NCBI GenBank assembly: GCA_963924555.1
Contig: OZ004588.1
Location: 2,356,001-2,420,000, forward strand
Length of the DNA: 64,000 nucleotides
From: Crambe crambe
Taxonomy: Eukaryota; Porifera; Demospongiae; Poecilosclerida; Crambeidae
Direction: 5' to 3'
Of this stretch, positions 25,331 through 35,984 are shown in pieces. Below the pieces are notes generated by a model, which was not told the DNA's origin, did not search any database, and was given only the letters and a program-made list of their open reading frames with translations. Numbering within the stretch: the stretch's first letter is position 1; each line of letters starts with the position of its first letter. A program made the position numbers and the translations under genes.

Positions 25331-28300
25331 GTATCTAGTTACATACTCATACCTGTGACTTGTCCATAGGAGTACTGAGGGATTGTAATGGCTGTGGTTT
25401 ATTACTGCTGGAGGGTGTGTCTATGGGTATGAAGTATACATGTGTCTGACCTCCCATGCAAATTCAAGACAGTTTTGCTAACATGATGCAGCCCAAATCA
25501 TCAACTTGTCTCACCTTTGCCCCAAAACTAACTTTGCTAAATTGATGGAGTTAGAGGAAATGATAAGGTCTTCTTTGTAGCATAAACAGCAGCAGGAGCC
25601 TCCAAAAATGCAAACCAATTTAAGTGCTACAATTTTTTATGCCAAATACACCAATATGGACATAGCTGTTAAATTATAGTAAGCCACCACCTATTGCAGC
25701 CTCTCTATAGGATCTTAGGGTACAGAAATATCATACTGTATGTCCAGAAAATATTGGCAGTCATCTTGCTCAGACATGGATGACTGATGACTCCCCCAGT
25801 CATTCCTGGTTGAGTTATAATGACTCCACGTAATCTTTATGGGAGACATTGTATTACTGTCTGCCATTTCCACACAAGCATTTCAATAGCTGGCTCCTCT
25901 TTTACTCTGGTCAAGACAAATACCCTCTACATGTTCTCCCAGTACAACACACAAACTGAAAGCAATCACAAAAATGCCTTAAGTGGTAGGTAGTGATAGG
26001 ACTGGTAGGGTGTGACTTCCTTCATGCACTGTGTGATCACCTGCATAAGTGGGGATAAGGTGCCCCCAAACTTGTGTGCTGCATTATGGATTGTGATAAT
26101 TAGCATGGTTAGGGGGCACTACAATGCACCATCGTCTGGCTGGTAGGTAGGGGAGGGCCTCAACCCCACCCCTGGATCAAGGGATCCAGCCATGTACTTA
26201 TTACAAGATGCCACCATGTTGGTATATTGGCGAAGGGTGTGTCTTTGAGTATGAAGTGTCTGCTATTTCATAAACCTCATGCAAATGGAAGTCAACTCTG
26301 ACTTCTTTTTAGTGTTAAAACATAATCTAACATACAGCAACAGGACTCCTAAAGTACATTTCCCCTATACCATGTACACCAATATGGACAAGTCCAATGT
26401 TATTGAAAGCCACACCTATTGCAACCTCTCTATAGGAACTAAGGAGACAGAAATATCATACTGTCTGGAATTAATAGGCTCCTGCAGATTATACTCAGAT
26501 TTATACACAAGATTCTATTCTCAGATTCTCACTCTAGCCTATTATTCTTTCAAATGTACCCATTATTCCCAAAGATTCTCTTATACATAGCTATGGCAAC
26601 AGGGCTGGATTCGGATTATTAAATAGATGGGGTTGCATGACTAGGACTAGGGCCACACACTGGACCATAGGGGAAGCATAATTATTTGGAGGACCATGTA
26701 TGTTGGCTTCACTGATAGTTTGCCACATTTTGAGCTTTTAAAGTTTGTGCATAATATTGAATAATCCAAGTAGAGTAGTCTCCTATACCATAGATACATT
26801 TGTGTATGGTGTTACATTCCTGTGAGTTGTTATAAACTAATGGTTTGTAACCTCAATACATAATCAAACCACGATAATAACATTGAACTGTATGACTATA
26901 CCAACTATCCCTAATAATGTCTGCATGAAGCAGTTATTTTTGCTGGCTTCTTCAAGCTTCTTCTTCATGTGAGTACCTGTATCACGGTATATTTTTCACT
27001 CCCGAACATCAATCTCGTTCAGCTTCTTGCCCAGGGTATGACAATTCCACCACCTCTAAATGGCACATGCTTTGTGTGCTGTGTGGTCAGTCATATGCTA
27101 GCATTTGTGTAGGTAAGGGATGAAGCACACCAAAATTGTGAAATCTTTGAAGTGATACATGCATGGTCACAGGTGTGGAAATCAGTTTTTATGTACTAAG
27201 TTATAAAATGTGTGTCCTTGAAAGTGCAAGTCAAAGTACAGTGCAATATGGATGTGTCATGTATACATAGACTGTTTCTTACCACTTTGATAATTATTAT
27301 GAAGTATTATTATTGTCAAAGTAGAGGTATGGTCAAAATTACTGTGCACTGTTTTAGGGGGGTTGGGGGGGTGGGGCAACCACCCCTGGCTACAGCCCCA
27401 AACATGTGTGGAAAGTCTAAATAGAACTGGTTAATACCCTTTGTGGATATCACCATTTTATCCACCATAATCTCCACTGTGGAGTATGTTGAAGTGTGTT
27501 AGGTATGCCAAATGAAACAGCTGTGGGTCCCTTTCCTGTCTATTATAGCAGCTACTGAGTCAGTTTAGGGAGTCTAAATGTGTGGACTGGATTTTCACCT
27601 GCTGAGCAATATGAGTTGATCATATTGATATTTTTTCACTGAGTTGTGGTTAATATGGGTACATCCCTGTTAATTAGTGTGTCATTGATATTTTGTTTGT
27701 AGCTCCTCCACTCAGCTTAAGAAATGTTGTTGCAGTCCTAAACAAACTTTCGTGGAGCCGTGTTGGTGAAATACTGACAATCCCCCAGACTAAGTTAAAT
27801 GCTATCAGAGACGAGTGTGATACGGATGAGGAAAGACTTGTAGCCATTGTTAGGTATTGGTTACTAAATGATGTGAATGCATCCTGGAGGAGACTTATAT
27901 ATGAGCTTGACTGTGACCATTCAGATATAGCAGACAGGATACGGAAGTATGCAGAGAAACTAACAGGTTAGTGAGAGCTTCAAACATATTGACATATGTA
28001 CATGAATAGGTTGCATGTGCAGTTAAAACATTGCTGCTGTTCTGTTCCACAGGACTCAGTTGTATTATCTCTAATCTCCATGACGTTTTACATAATTACA
28101 TAATTATATCTGCTGAGTCAGCTATATCATTGTAACTACTTGACTGCTGCACATGCTGAGACCCATGCCCAGTTGTTAAGAGTAGAGACTCAAAGTCTGT
28201 AGTACATGTAACAAAGTTTAATTTTTTGCTTGTCAATTTCATTGCACTATTACATTCACTCTGACCCTTGAAGTTAATGAGTTATGTATGTAACTCTTTA

Positions 28301-31300
28301 CTGGTATAAAGTAGAGTCTTATAGTAGCCACCATTAGAACCAACATGTATATAATCAGCTCTCTGCTGATGTCTGAAATCAGTCTGGAATCAACAAAGTT
28401 ATACTGTAGTTCCAGAAATTTCCAAGTTGAAATATTTCATATTTTTTAATTTTGGAAACATTATATACATCATCCAAAAATTTTCAACAATGAATTGTTA
28501 TTGCATCAGATGTGCGTGAATTAGAGTTCGACTAGTTACTGCATGTATGTATGTAATGGCAGAGTCCGTGGCTGAGTCACAATGTGAGATGGATTCCTGC
28601 ATCAGAGGCTATCATAAATACAGAGCAATATGGACAGCAGCTATTGGAGAGTCTCTTTGTTGTATTAGGGGAACCTACTAATACAATAGATCAATACACT
28701 GTTGCTGTAATTAGAAGTGGACTAGTTGTTGGACATTTGCCTAAGAAGATTTCAAGAGTTTGCTCACTTTTTTTGAGGAGAGGAGGTACCATATATTGTA
28801 TAGTCACCAACACCAGGAGATATTCCACAGACCTCCCTCAAGGTGGATTAGAGATCCCCTGTACTTTGCATTTTGAAGGGATCAATTCTTTGAGAAGACG
28901 CTTAAAAAAATGCATGCCCAATCTCAATTCATAATCAGTACTTAAATCATTGTTTTCATCTGCTAAAATTATATTATAAAAGTTACTACCGTACAGCGGT
29001 TTTTAAAAAAATATTTCGTTACGTAAAGAATTACGTAAAGAATTACGGTAGTCTTTTATTCGGTATGGTACGATTATTTTAGCGCATGTACAACAATATC
29101 TGCGGACTTCGCTTCACAGCTGCTTTTTCACTGGCTTGCATACTATTCTTTGCCTTCATTTCTTCAGGTATAGCCCTCTTCGCAATCGTGGCGACTTCTT
29201 AAGTGATGGAATCTAGCTAGCTAAGAAGAAAGTGGACCAGAAGGTTATGTAAGTTACATATATTGCATGCTGAAGTTGAATGTACGAACGTCTACATGTG
29301 GCTAAACGGTGGCTTTATATTGGAAATAGAAAAATTTTCGATAGACTGATTACTGAAATTACCGAATTTTTATTCCCACCAAGATTATCCCGCTGCAAGG
29401 TACACATTAAGTACATCAATCAATCACCGTTCACATCCACTTCTTCTATCTCTGAATCTTCCACACCAAGTGCTTTATTGTCAACATCAAGTGCTTGACA
29501 TATTCCAGCTTCGTTCACTATGAATGACAGATTATCAGCAATGTGCTGAACTGTCTTGACAAGCCATTCGGCACCAAGTTCTTTCATAGCTGGTAAACAT
29601 AGGTCAGCAGGTTCCAATCTTGATTCAACTGCTCTGCTATTTGACTTGAATACCAGTCTTGTAATTTTCGCCGAAGAAAATCCTTCACAGGCTTATTAAC
29701 AGAGATGTCCACTGGCTGTAATTAATCTGTGGTATTAGCAGGCAACAAACAAACATGAATCGAATTCTCTTCAAGAATAGCATTAACACATGGAGTGATT
29801 TGACCTTTAAAATTATCCATAATCACAAGGGCAGACTTGTCTTCCCCCAAATTGTCTCTTTGCTTTTCAACATATGGAATGATTATGGCTTTGATGTATT
29901 GAAACATCGTTTCTTCATTTGACCAATGTTTGGGTGAATGTGTAATATCCCAGTCACTCAGAAATTTGAAATGGGGGTGTTGAATGGGGATGACAACAGT
30001 TTGTCTTGACAGTGGAAGTGACATCATTTAGAAATTCAAATGTGAAAAATTGGCAACACTAAATTTGTTCTTTGTTGTGGTGGCTTTTTAATTGGACAAA
30101 TTTCATCCACACAAGAAGTGAATTTGCCCATGGTCTGTAGCCACCAAACTCTTCTAACTTGAACTTGTCATATGTCATCACAATACCTCGAGCAGCAGCA
30201 ACAACAATACATGCAGATACAACACCTCCAGCTTCTCTCAGTTTCAGCAAATATGCTTGCACAACCATTATCATAGGGTGGAATGTCCCCCTCTTAGAAT
30301 GACCCGGGGGTCATTTTACCCTAGGGTGAAGTGACCTGGGGTCACTCTAACCTAGGCTGGAATGACCCCCCTGGGTCACTCAGCCCTAGGGTATATTGAC
30401 CCCTCTAGGATGTAGTGACCCCCTGGGTCACTTTGCCCTTTGGTATAATGACCTCTCCCTCCCCGTCTCTACATAGGATGTGGAATTAGACAATCAAATC
30501 AATTACTTTGATGAACATCAAAACCACTTGATACTTTTTTTTCTTCCATGCTGCTGCTGGTGCTGTGACACATTGCTTATGAAATCACTGAGTCTTGGCA
30601 TGAGCTGCAACTGATAATCAGTTACAAAAATCTCAAAGGTAATTGCTGCCAAACTTGAGCTTTTTTCTGATTTTTCTGCTGTGGAAATGATGTCAGTGCC
30701 GATTTTCTAACAGTTGAAAAGATGCTTCCGAAACTTGTGTAATATATGCAACAGAGCTGCCATTACCCTGAATTTTTGTACATTGACGAAACATATATCC
30801 AGTGGAGTAGGAATAGGAAATTTATCTGGGGGAGGGGGGCAGAGACAATAATAAGTTAATCACAGTAATAGCAACAAAATTCAATCCTTCTGTCATTAAA
30901 TTGCATTAGCAAGCAGCAGTGAAATTGCTGGCATCACACTGCAATGACATGTAATTGCTTGGTGCTTGGTCTTACTTTCAATATACTGTTCATATTTGGG
31001 GGGGGGGGGGCAGTGCCTCTCCATCTATAGTATTGGGGGGCAGTGGCCTTCCTGCCCCCCCCCCCCTCTCCCACCATCCTACTCCACTGTCTGATATCAT
31101 AAATATAGTCTCGCGGGCCAATCCTTTACCAAAATACACTGATATCAACGGAAACTGTTGATATTAAATTAGCCAGGGGCTGCTAAAAAAACTGTAAAGA
31201 AATATTGTTCTGTGATCATGAAGTGCCGAATACTTATTAGAGCATGCGCAACTCACATGTACACTTTACTTATGTGGGGGTCACTTGACCCTGAGGGGGG

Positions 31301-34300
31301 TCATTTAACCCTAGATTAGAGTGACCTCCGGGTCACTACACCCTAGGGTAGAATGACTGGGGGTCACTATACCCTCCAACACCGTATCTAAATAGTCCAC
31401 CAGCAAAAGTGGCCTACCACGCTTTCTTTCAGGAAGCTCATCCACTCATTATTATCTGTTTTCCGTTTCTCTCTCACACTTTCAAGGTAGTCCTTGATCG
31501 AGATGGTACTACTGTTGATTTTCACCCTCAACTTTCAAGAGAAATGTGCAGCAGCTGCTGAAACTCCATGCTGACTGCATATCTGCCCATATCGGCACAA
31601 TCCTTAGGACTATATCTGAATTAATAGAATTGTCATCTTTTTCCTAAGCTAGCTTAGCTACCTACGTAAGTATATACTTCATATATGGACCACGTTTTTT
31701 CTGTTTCTTAGCTTCACCCATCACTTTGTCCACTTCCTTATTAGCGAGCGCTACTGCCCTCAAGGTCATAATGTTGGATAAAGATCCACTGGGGCTTGGA
31801 AGTCCATCCTTAGCCTTGAAATACTTCCGTAAAGACATGTCTTGAGTATGTCAGAGCAATGTGTTATCTATATTTCCATAATTTAAATTTTCATATAAAT
31901 ATAATTTCTGGTAAGTAATTTTATTCAGACAATTTAATTTCGGAATACTTTCAACTTCCAAAAATATTTTAGTTTTGAATTCTTCTGGAACTACAGTAAC
32001 TAGTATCAATACTCTAAGTGCTGAGTAGATGTTTTCAGAGCTATCTAGATCTTTGGGTTAGTAGGTGAATGCACTGCACATACAGAAAGAGAGCAAAGAG
32101 CATTATAGAAATGCAACAGTCACTAAATTCAGGACAACAAAGAGGTTCTATGTAACTGAAGTTATTCTGTAATGTATGGAAATGAGTTGTCTCACATAGC
32201 CAGCCTCTTGATTACAACACTGAGATCACTAGCATATGTTAGGAAAGGCTATCGTAGAGGTTTTGTCCATAGGACCAGAAGGGGTGTGATTGAGTGAATT
32301 AGACTCTTGCTCTCTAATACAATTTCTTTCTTTTTTCTTGGCTAGCAATAATCATGCAAAATGTTAAATTTTAATAATAAGGTCAGTCAGTCCTATTGAA
32401 GAGAACTGCAAGAAATGTGAACAAACTACGTATAGTAGTAAGAGACTTGCTGTATTCTATATTCTGGGGGAAAGTTTAGTATTATTTGGACAACATCTAG
32501 GGGATGAAATTTCCCCTACGCCCCCCCCCCCCCCTTATGGTTAGTAAGGGACACGAATTAGGTAGTTTGAGGTTTCCATGCAATGGTTAACAGTGACTTC
32601 TAAATGTTTGACCTCGTAACTTCCCCTCCAAGTCGAAAATCCTCTTATTTGTATGCTATGGTACATTATGAAAGAGCCAACTTTGGAAAAGTTGGACCAT
32701 CCACAGCTACTTTAATTAGGTATTGTGTCTCTGAGAGTTTGAGCTGAGCATTTGCATGTGATGATTATTTTACATATACACCATAGAATATGTGGTTCAT
32801 CATTGGAAGACTGTCAATTCAGCAGATTAGATCCACCCTTACATGCTCTTACCTGTACAGAAACTATTATGTGTGTCTATAATTGATTTTGTATTTAAAA
32901 TCATTGAGTGGGAAATGGGAGTGGTTATGGGAGGAGTATTTTAGTTCCTCCTCAAAGAAGAATCACATGTTTTCATTTTTTCTAGATTCACCTACTGAGC
33001 ATACAAAGTCACAAAAATAGCATACAATATGAGTGCATAATTTGTTTACTGTGCAATGAAGACATGTGAACTTGACGAAACCCATTTCTTACATGTTAGT
33101 GATGCAATTCTGCAATCAAGTGAATGGCTACACAAGACATGGAAGTGATGCTTTTAGCTAAGTAGAACCCTCACCTCCTAAACAGCCTAATTGATCCGTT
33201 GATAGCATAAACTTCCCCTCCCCTCCCACATTGATTATTAATTGTATTATCCTCACACACAAACATCCCAGTGCCTCACTCTCTATATGGAACCCTCTGC
33301 TTGACTAGTACTGTAAATTCTGTGGGTGTGTCTTATCTGAAGTGTTTGTGTCCTCCCCAGACCCCAGCTTCACCTCTCACAGTTTGCTGGATGCTCTGGA
33401 TACTGTGGGGGACAGTCACTTGAATTATGTATTTGAGATACCAGGGCCTATGTGGAGTGAGATGAAGTCACGCGAAGAGAAGATAAAGTACTACATGGAC
33501 ACTCATCCAAACACTGGATGGAATCACTTGGCTGGGACTCTTCTCTACTTGGAACAACAGACAGCTCTTAAGAAAGTGAAGGGGAATGTTACAGCTGATA
33601 AAGGTAGGTGTGTACATACTAAGTGAGGCAAGGGTGAATATAGTCATGTGATTGGTCAACAGTGGATACTCTTATGAATAAATGACTCTCCAAGTTCAGG
33701 ACTATAAATATGTTTTTCTCACTAGAACACACTCCACCATGTATCCACCACTACCAGAGTGTCTACACTCCAAAATACAATTTTTTAAGTCAACCTGATT
33801 TTGTTAGGAGTTTTTTTGTGTTTTTTTCTATTTTACACTTAAGTCAAATTATGCACTCCTTGTTGAGTGTACATATGGCTAGAGGGTGTGAACCAGGATA
33901 GATAAGGTTGTGCATCAGTGTGTGTGTGTGTTGGGGGGGGGGGGGGGGGGGGTAACAGCTGAAAGTTTATGGAAGGCATTATTTCATTATTAATAATATA
34001 GAAATGTGCAACACAAGTCTTTTTATGTCAAAGCAATTCCCACTATATACAGTACCTGTCATTCATCTCTTGATGTTAACACTAAGTGCATGCATACACC
34101 TCATATTGTCTTTAGAGCATAAACTATACTTGACTGAAGTAATACATGCTCATACTATTTCCATTTGTTCCTGTTACTTGTTGAATGGACTTGTTTTTGT
34201 TGCTCAGCTCATGTTTTATTCTCTATGTTCTCTCCCACAGACCCCTCCCTCACCCTCACTAATCTCACTCAGCTGCTGGAGGATGTGAGGCATTTGTTTT

Positions 34301-34504
34301 ATGTGTCTGATTATCTACACATCCCCCTCTCAGTGCGTGTTAGTATAGACACACAACAGTCCAGTGAGTCTGAACGTAGGAAGGCTTATTGGGAGTGGTA
34401 CCTGAACAACCACCCATGCCCTTCGTGGCGTCACATTGCTAATGCTCTGTATATGAGTAGGGAGCATGGAGTGCTAGAAGTGTTGAAGAGTCGCTACCTT
34501 AAAG
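24745..34504 (+). CDS. multi-death-domain protein, probable signalling adaptor (3' end unresolved)
   Basis: Predicted exons are 24745-25330, 27703-27966, 33361-33603 and 34241-34504, joined through GT/AG introns all in phase 1. They give 452 codons plus a split codon. The ATG at 24745 (GACATGG context) is preferred over the upstream non-ATG frame. Exon 1 encodes a disordered Pro/Ser/Glu-rich arm with two diverged ~75-residue repeats (each starting SKSAGSDL) and a basic tail (about residues 177-195). MGNKTNK fits the N-myristoylation pattern, and Lys/Arg residues follow. Exons 2-4 each encode a death-fold-like module with a late helix of the form SWRRL or SWRHIANAL. Death domains pair homotypically in immune and apoptotic signalling, so an adaptor role is inferred. 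Exon 4 ends with an open phase 1 donor, so at least one more exon is expected. Confidence 0.72.
27703..27966 (+). CDS. exon 2: death domain
   Basis: 264 nt after TTTGTTTGTAG, ending ACAG before GTTAGTG; phase 1 at both ends. It reads PPLSLRNVVAVLNKLSW, then VGEILTIPQTKLNAI, VAIVRYWLLND, ASWRRLIYELD and a final helix DRIRKYAEKL. The six-helix spacing and the late Trp (ASW) are typical of death domains. This is the clearest of the three modules and is full length. Confidence 0.8.
28556..28934 (+). pseudogene. HIRAN-domain protein with one-base frameshift
   Basis: ATG at 28556 opens MAESVAESQCEMDSCIRGYH and continues to IGESLCCIR. It then breaks in a run of four G at 28668-28671. Reading three G instead restores the downstream frame EPTNTIDQYTVAVIRSG, VVGHLPKKISRVCSLFLRRG, and DLPQGGLEIPC, to the stop at 28934. 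HIRAN domains bind DNA ends, and the GHLPKKIS and LEIPC stretches are diagnostic. The frameshift is either a real pseudogene lesion or a homopolymer base error. The ORF sits inside the pogo-like element, convergent with the transposase. Confidence 0.75.
28986..29404. mobile_element. possible nested MITE with ACCGTACAGCGG-type ends
   Basis: The left end ACCGTACAGCGG and the reverse of the right end (ACCTTGCAGCGG) are similar. Inside is a short tandem GTTACGTAAAGAATTACG stretch at about 29,017-29,052. No target duplication was resolved, so the limits are tentative. Confidence 0.35.
29410..31838 (-). pseudogene. Tigger/pogo-like transposase (CENP-B/DDE_1 type), broken
   Basis: From ATG at 31838 the reading is MSLRKYFKAKDGLPSPSGSL and KKRGPYMKY, then GVSAAAAHFS followed by a stop, IKDYLESVREKRK, and KRGRPLLLVDYLDT in a shifted frame. 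An inserted element interrupts it here. It resumes as VQAYLLKLREAGGVVSA and, after an internal deletion that removes the first catalytic Asp region, WDITHSPKHWSNEETM and LVIMDNFKGQ. A stop follows ANTTD, then LQPVDISVNKP and, in another frame, LCLPAMKELGAEWLV. Stops, frameshifts and the deletion make it inactive. The order of parts matches the family well. Confidence 0.85.
30275..31385. mobile_element. nested element inside the transposase, GACCC-rich ends
   Basis: Both ends are dense in GGGTCA/TGACCC and CCCTAGGGT motifs in opposite orientation (about 30,276-30,475 and 31,275-31,378). The transposase reading frame is interrupted exactly between DYLDT and VQAYL. The middle has no recognised coding region. 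Exact ends and target duplication were not resolved. Confidence 0.6.
33361..33603 (+). CDS. exon 3: diverged death-like domain
   Basis: 243 nt between CCTCCCCAG and GATAAAG/GTAGGT; phase 1 at both ends. It reads DPSFTSHSLLDALDTVGD, then MWSEMKSREEKIKYYMDTHP, GWNHLAGTLLYLEQ and ALKKVKG. The last two helices match the death-domain pattern (helix, Trp, helix), while the N-terminal half is poorly conserved. It begins with the same DPS and occupies the same place in the phase pattern as exon 4. Confidence 0.65.
34241..34504 (+). CDS. exon 4: death-like domain
   Basis: 264 nt between TCTCCCACAG and AAAG/GTGAGTC; phase 1 at both ends. It reads DPSLTLTNLTQLLEDVRHLF, then LHIPLSVRVSIDTQQ, WEWYLNNHPCPSWRHIANAL and HGVLEVLKSRYL. 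The late PSWRHIANAL helix and the KSRYL end are typical of invertebrate death domains. It resembles exon 3 in start and end, so the two probably arose by exon duplication. Confidence 0.72.
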
Positions 34505-35160
34505 GTGAGTCTGGTTCTCTGTGGTGATTACTGGAATGGTTGATTTGCATGTGTCCTGTCCCCAACTATGTAAAAACATCATCCTATATGCCACTGTTAT
34601 TAATTAAATTTCTTCTCTCATAATCGATTGTTGTTGTTATTGTTGTTGTTGTTGTTGTTCTGATTGTTGTTATTTTTGTTTGTTTTAATTCATTGGGTAG
34701 ATGATATGAATATCATATATTAGTCATCTGCTATGGAGTACTGGCAGGAAGTTACATATAAAAATACAATACTCTTTTTGCAGAAATATTATTTTCTGCT
34801 GGTTAAGCCACTCTGTTTTTAGGAAAGAAGAATGAAGGAACCATTTGTAGTAGAAAATGGTAGTTCTTATGAAGAGATGCAGTCTTGCTGATATAGCTAC
34901 TTACATTCAAGAATGAGCCTTCAACAAGAAAACAGTGTTCTAGCATAGCTGTACTACTCCACTGACAGTTGATAGAATTCTTTCTCTGCTACCTATCACA
35001 TGGTTTTATAGGCAGAGCTGTAACAAAATAAGACAAGTACAGCTTGGACATGAAGCAGGTTGCCGAAATTTGTCAGCTGATTCAACCTGTGCCTAATTGC
35101 TTCAGCCAGTTAGCAGATCGAGGTTATAGTGGATGAGCAGTGCTTCTACATAGCAGAGGA
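34505..35160 (+). repeat. segmental copy 1 of the sequence after exon 4
   Basis: Begins at the exon 4 donor (GTGAGTCTGGTTCTCTG) and matches 38,333-39,425 in the same orientation. Shared blocks are the (GTT)n tract near 34.63 kb, AGCATAGCTGTACTACTCCA and GCCTAATTG(C/T)TTCAGCCAG. The duplicated block starts at the exon border, so the second copy lacks the exon. Confidence 0.7.
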
Positions 35161-35500
35161 TCATCATGGACTCTAACTGAGCTACATTAAACATCTTTAC
35201 ATACTAAGTGCTATATATATTGTGAGACGATTGGTCATTTTCCGAGGGCCATATTTGTGTGGATTAACAAATCTACATGAGGTCTTTCCATATGCAAGGT
35301 AACTTACCATGACAGTAGCAATAAATTTGAAGGCTCTCAATATACTGCTCTGAAAGCCTTGCAAATTGGCAGAAAACAGCTATTGGGCCTCTGAATACCT
35401 TCTCATCAAACTATGGAGATTAACTCATTAACAGCATTACATAACCACATACCTCAATATCTACAACACATTACAAGCATGCATGACACTTTTACAAGCT

Positions 35501-35964
35501 ATCAGAGAGTGCGGTAGCACTCTCTAAGTAGGGATGGCAGGTCAAAGTCCATAGGACAGTATAAACTAAAAACTCTTCTTTCTCTTCTACCCTTACTCTA
35601 CAGGTTCTCAGAAGGCTACAGTGAATTATTATATCTACAAAGAAGAGAGGAGAATGTTCAAAAGCCAAAAATTCATTCGCCAACATAAGAAAAAAACGAG
35701 TTCTAAAATTGACTTTTCGTTCTTTTTCTTTATCAGAGAGTGCGCTAGCACTCTCTAAGTAGGGATGGCGGGTCAAAGGTCATAAGACTGTATAAACTAA
35801 AAGCTCTTCTTTCTCTTCTACCCTTACTCTATAGGTTCTCAGAAGGCTACAGTGAATTATTACATCTACAAAGAAGAGAGGAGAATGTTCAAAAATCAAA
35901 AATTCATTCGCTAACATAAGAAAAAAACGATGTCTAAAATTGACTTTTGTTCTTTTTCTTTATA
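35501..35964 (+). repeat. 232-bp tandem duplication, possible source of a terminal exon
   Basis: Two adjacent ~232 bp copies (about 35,501-35,732 and 35,733-35,964) start with a GAGAGTGCG..AGCACTCTC palindrome followed by TAAGTAGGGATGG. In copy 1 an acceptor (ACTCTACAG, exon from 35604) would continue exon 4 in phase 1 for about 51 codons to a TAA at 35756-35758. In copy 2 the same frame stops earlier. That terminal exon is speculative because the unit is a repeat also related to 5,090-5,130. Confidence 0.55.
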
Positions 35965-35984
35965 ATAATAAGGATAATAAATAT

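Larger units (their letters stand above)
28404..31996 (-). mobile_element. pogo/Tigger-like DNA transposon, decayed and nested
   Basis: Perfect 14-bp terminal inverted repeats (CTGTAGTTCCAGAA) are flanked by TA on both sides (28402-28403 and 31997-31998), the target duplication used by Tc1/mariner/pogo elements. AT-rich subterminal sequence follows in both ends. On the minus strand it contains a broken CENP-B/DDE_1-type transposase, and on the plus strand near the left end a HIRAN-domain ORF. At least one other element is nested inside (about 30.28-31.38 kb). Confidence 0.8.
27967..33360 (+). other. 5.4 kb intron invaded by transposons
   Basis: The intron separates death-domain exons 2 and 3. 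A TA-flanked pogo-like element fills 28,404-31,996. The remaining 32.0-33.3 kb shows no gene, only a C run near 32,521-32,534. The 3' end has a usable acceptor (GTGTCCTCCCCAG). Confidence 0.65.

Noticed and set aside
32521-32534. Poly-C runs (also 12.43, 14.88 and 51.0 kb) as assembly gaps
   Set aside because: They sit next to simple repeats and two are shared between segmental copies, so they look like genuine homopolymers, although their lengths may be unreliable.
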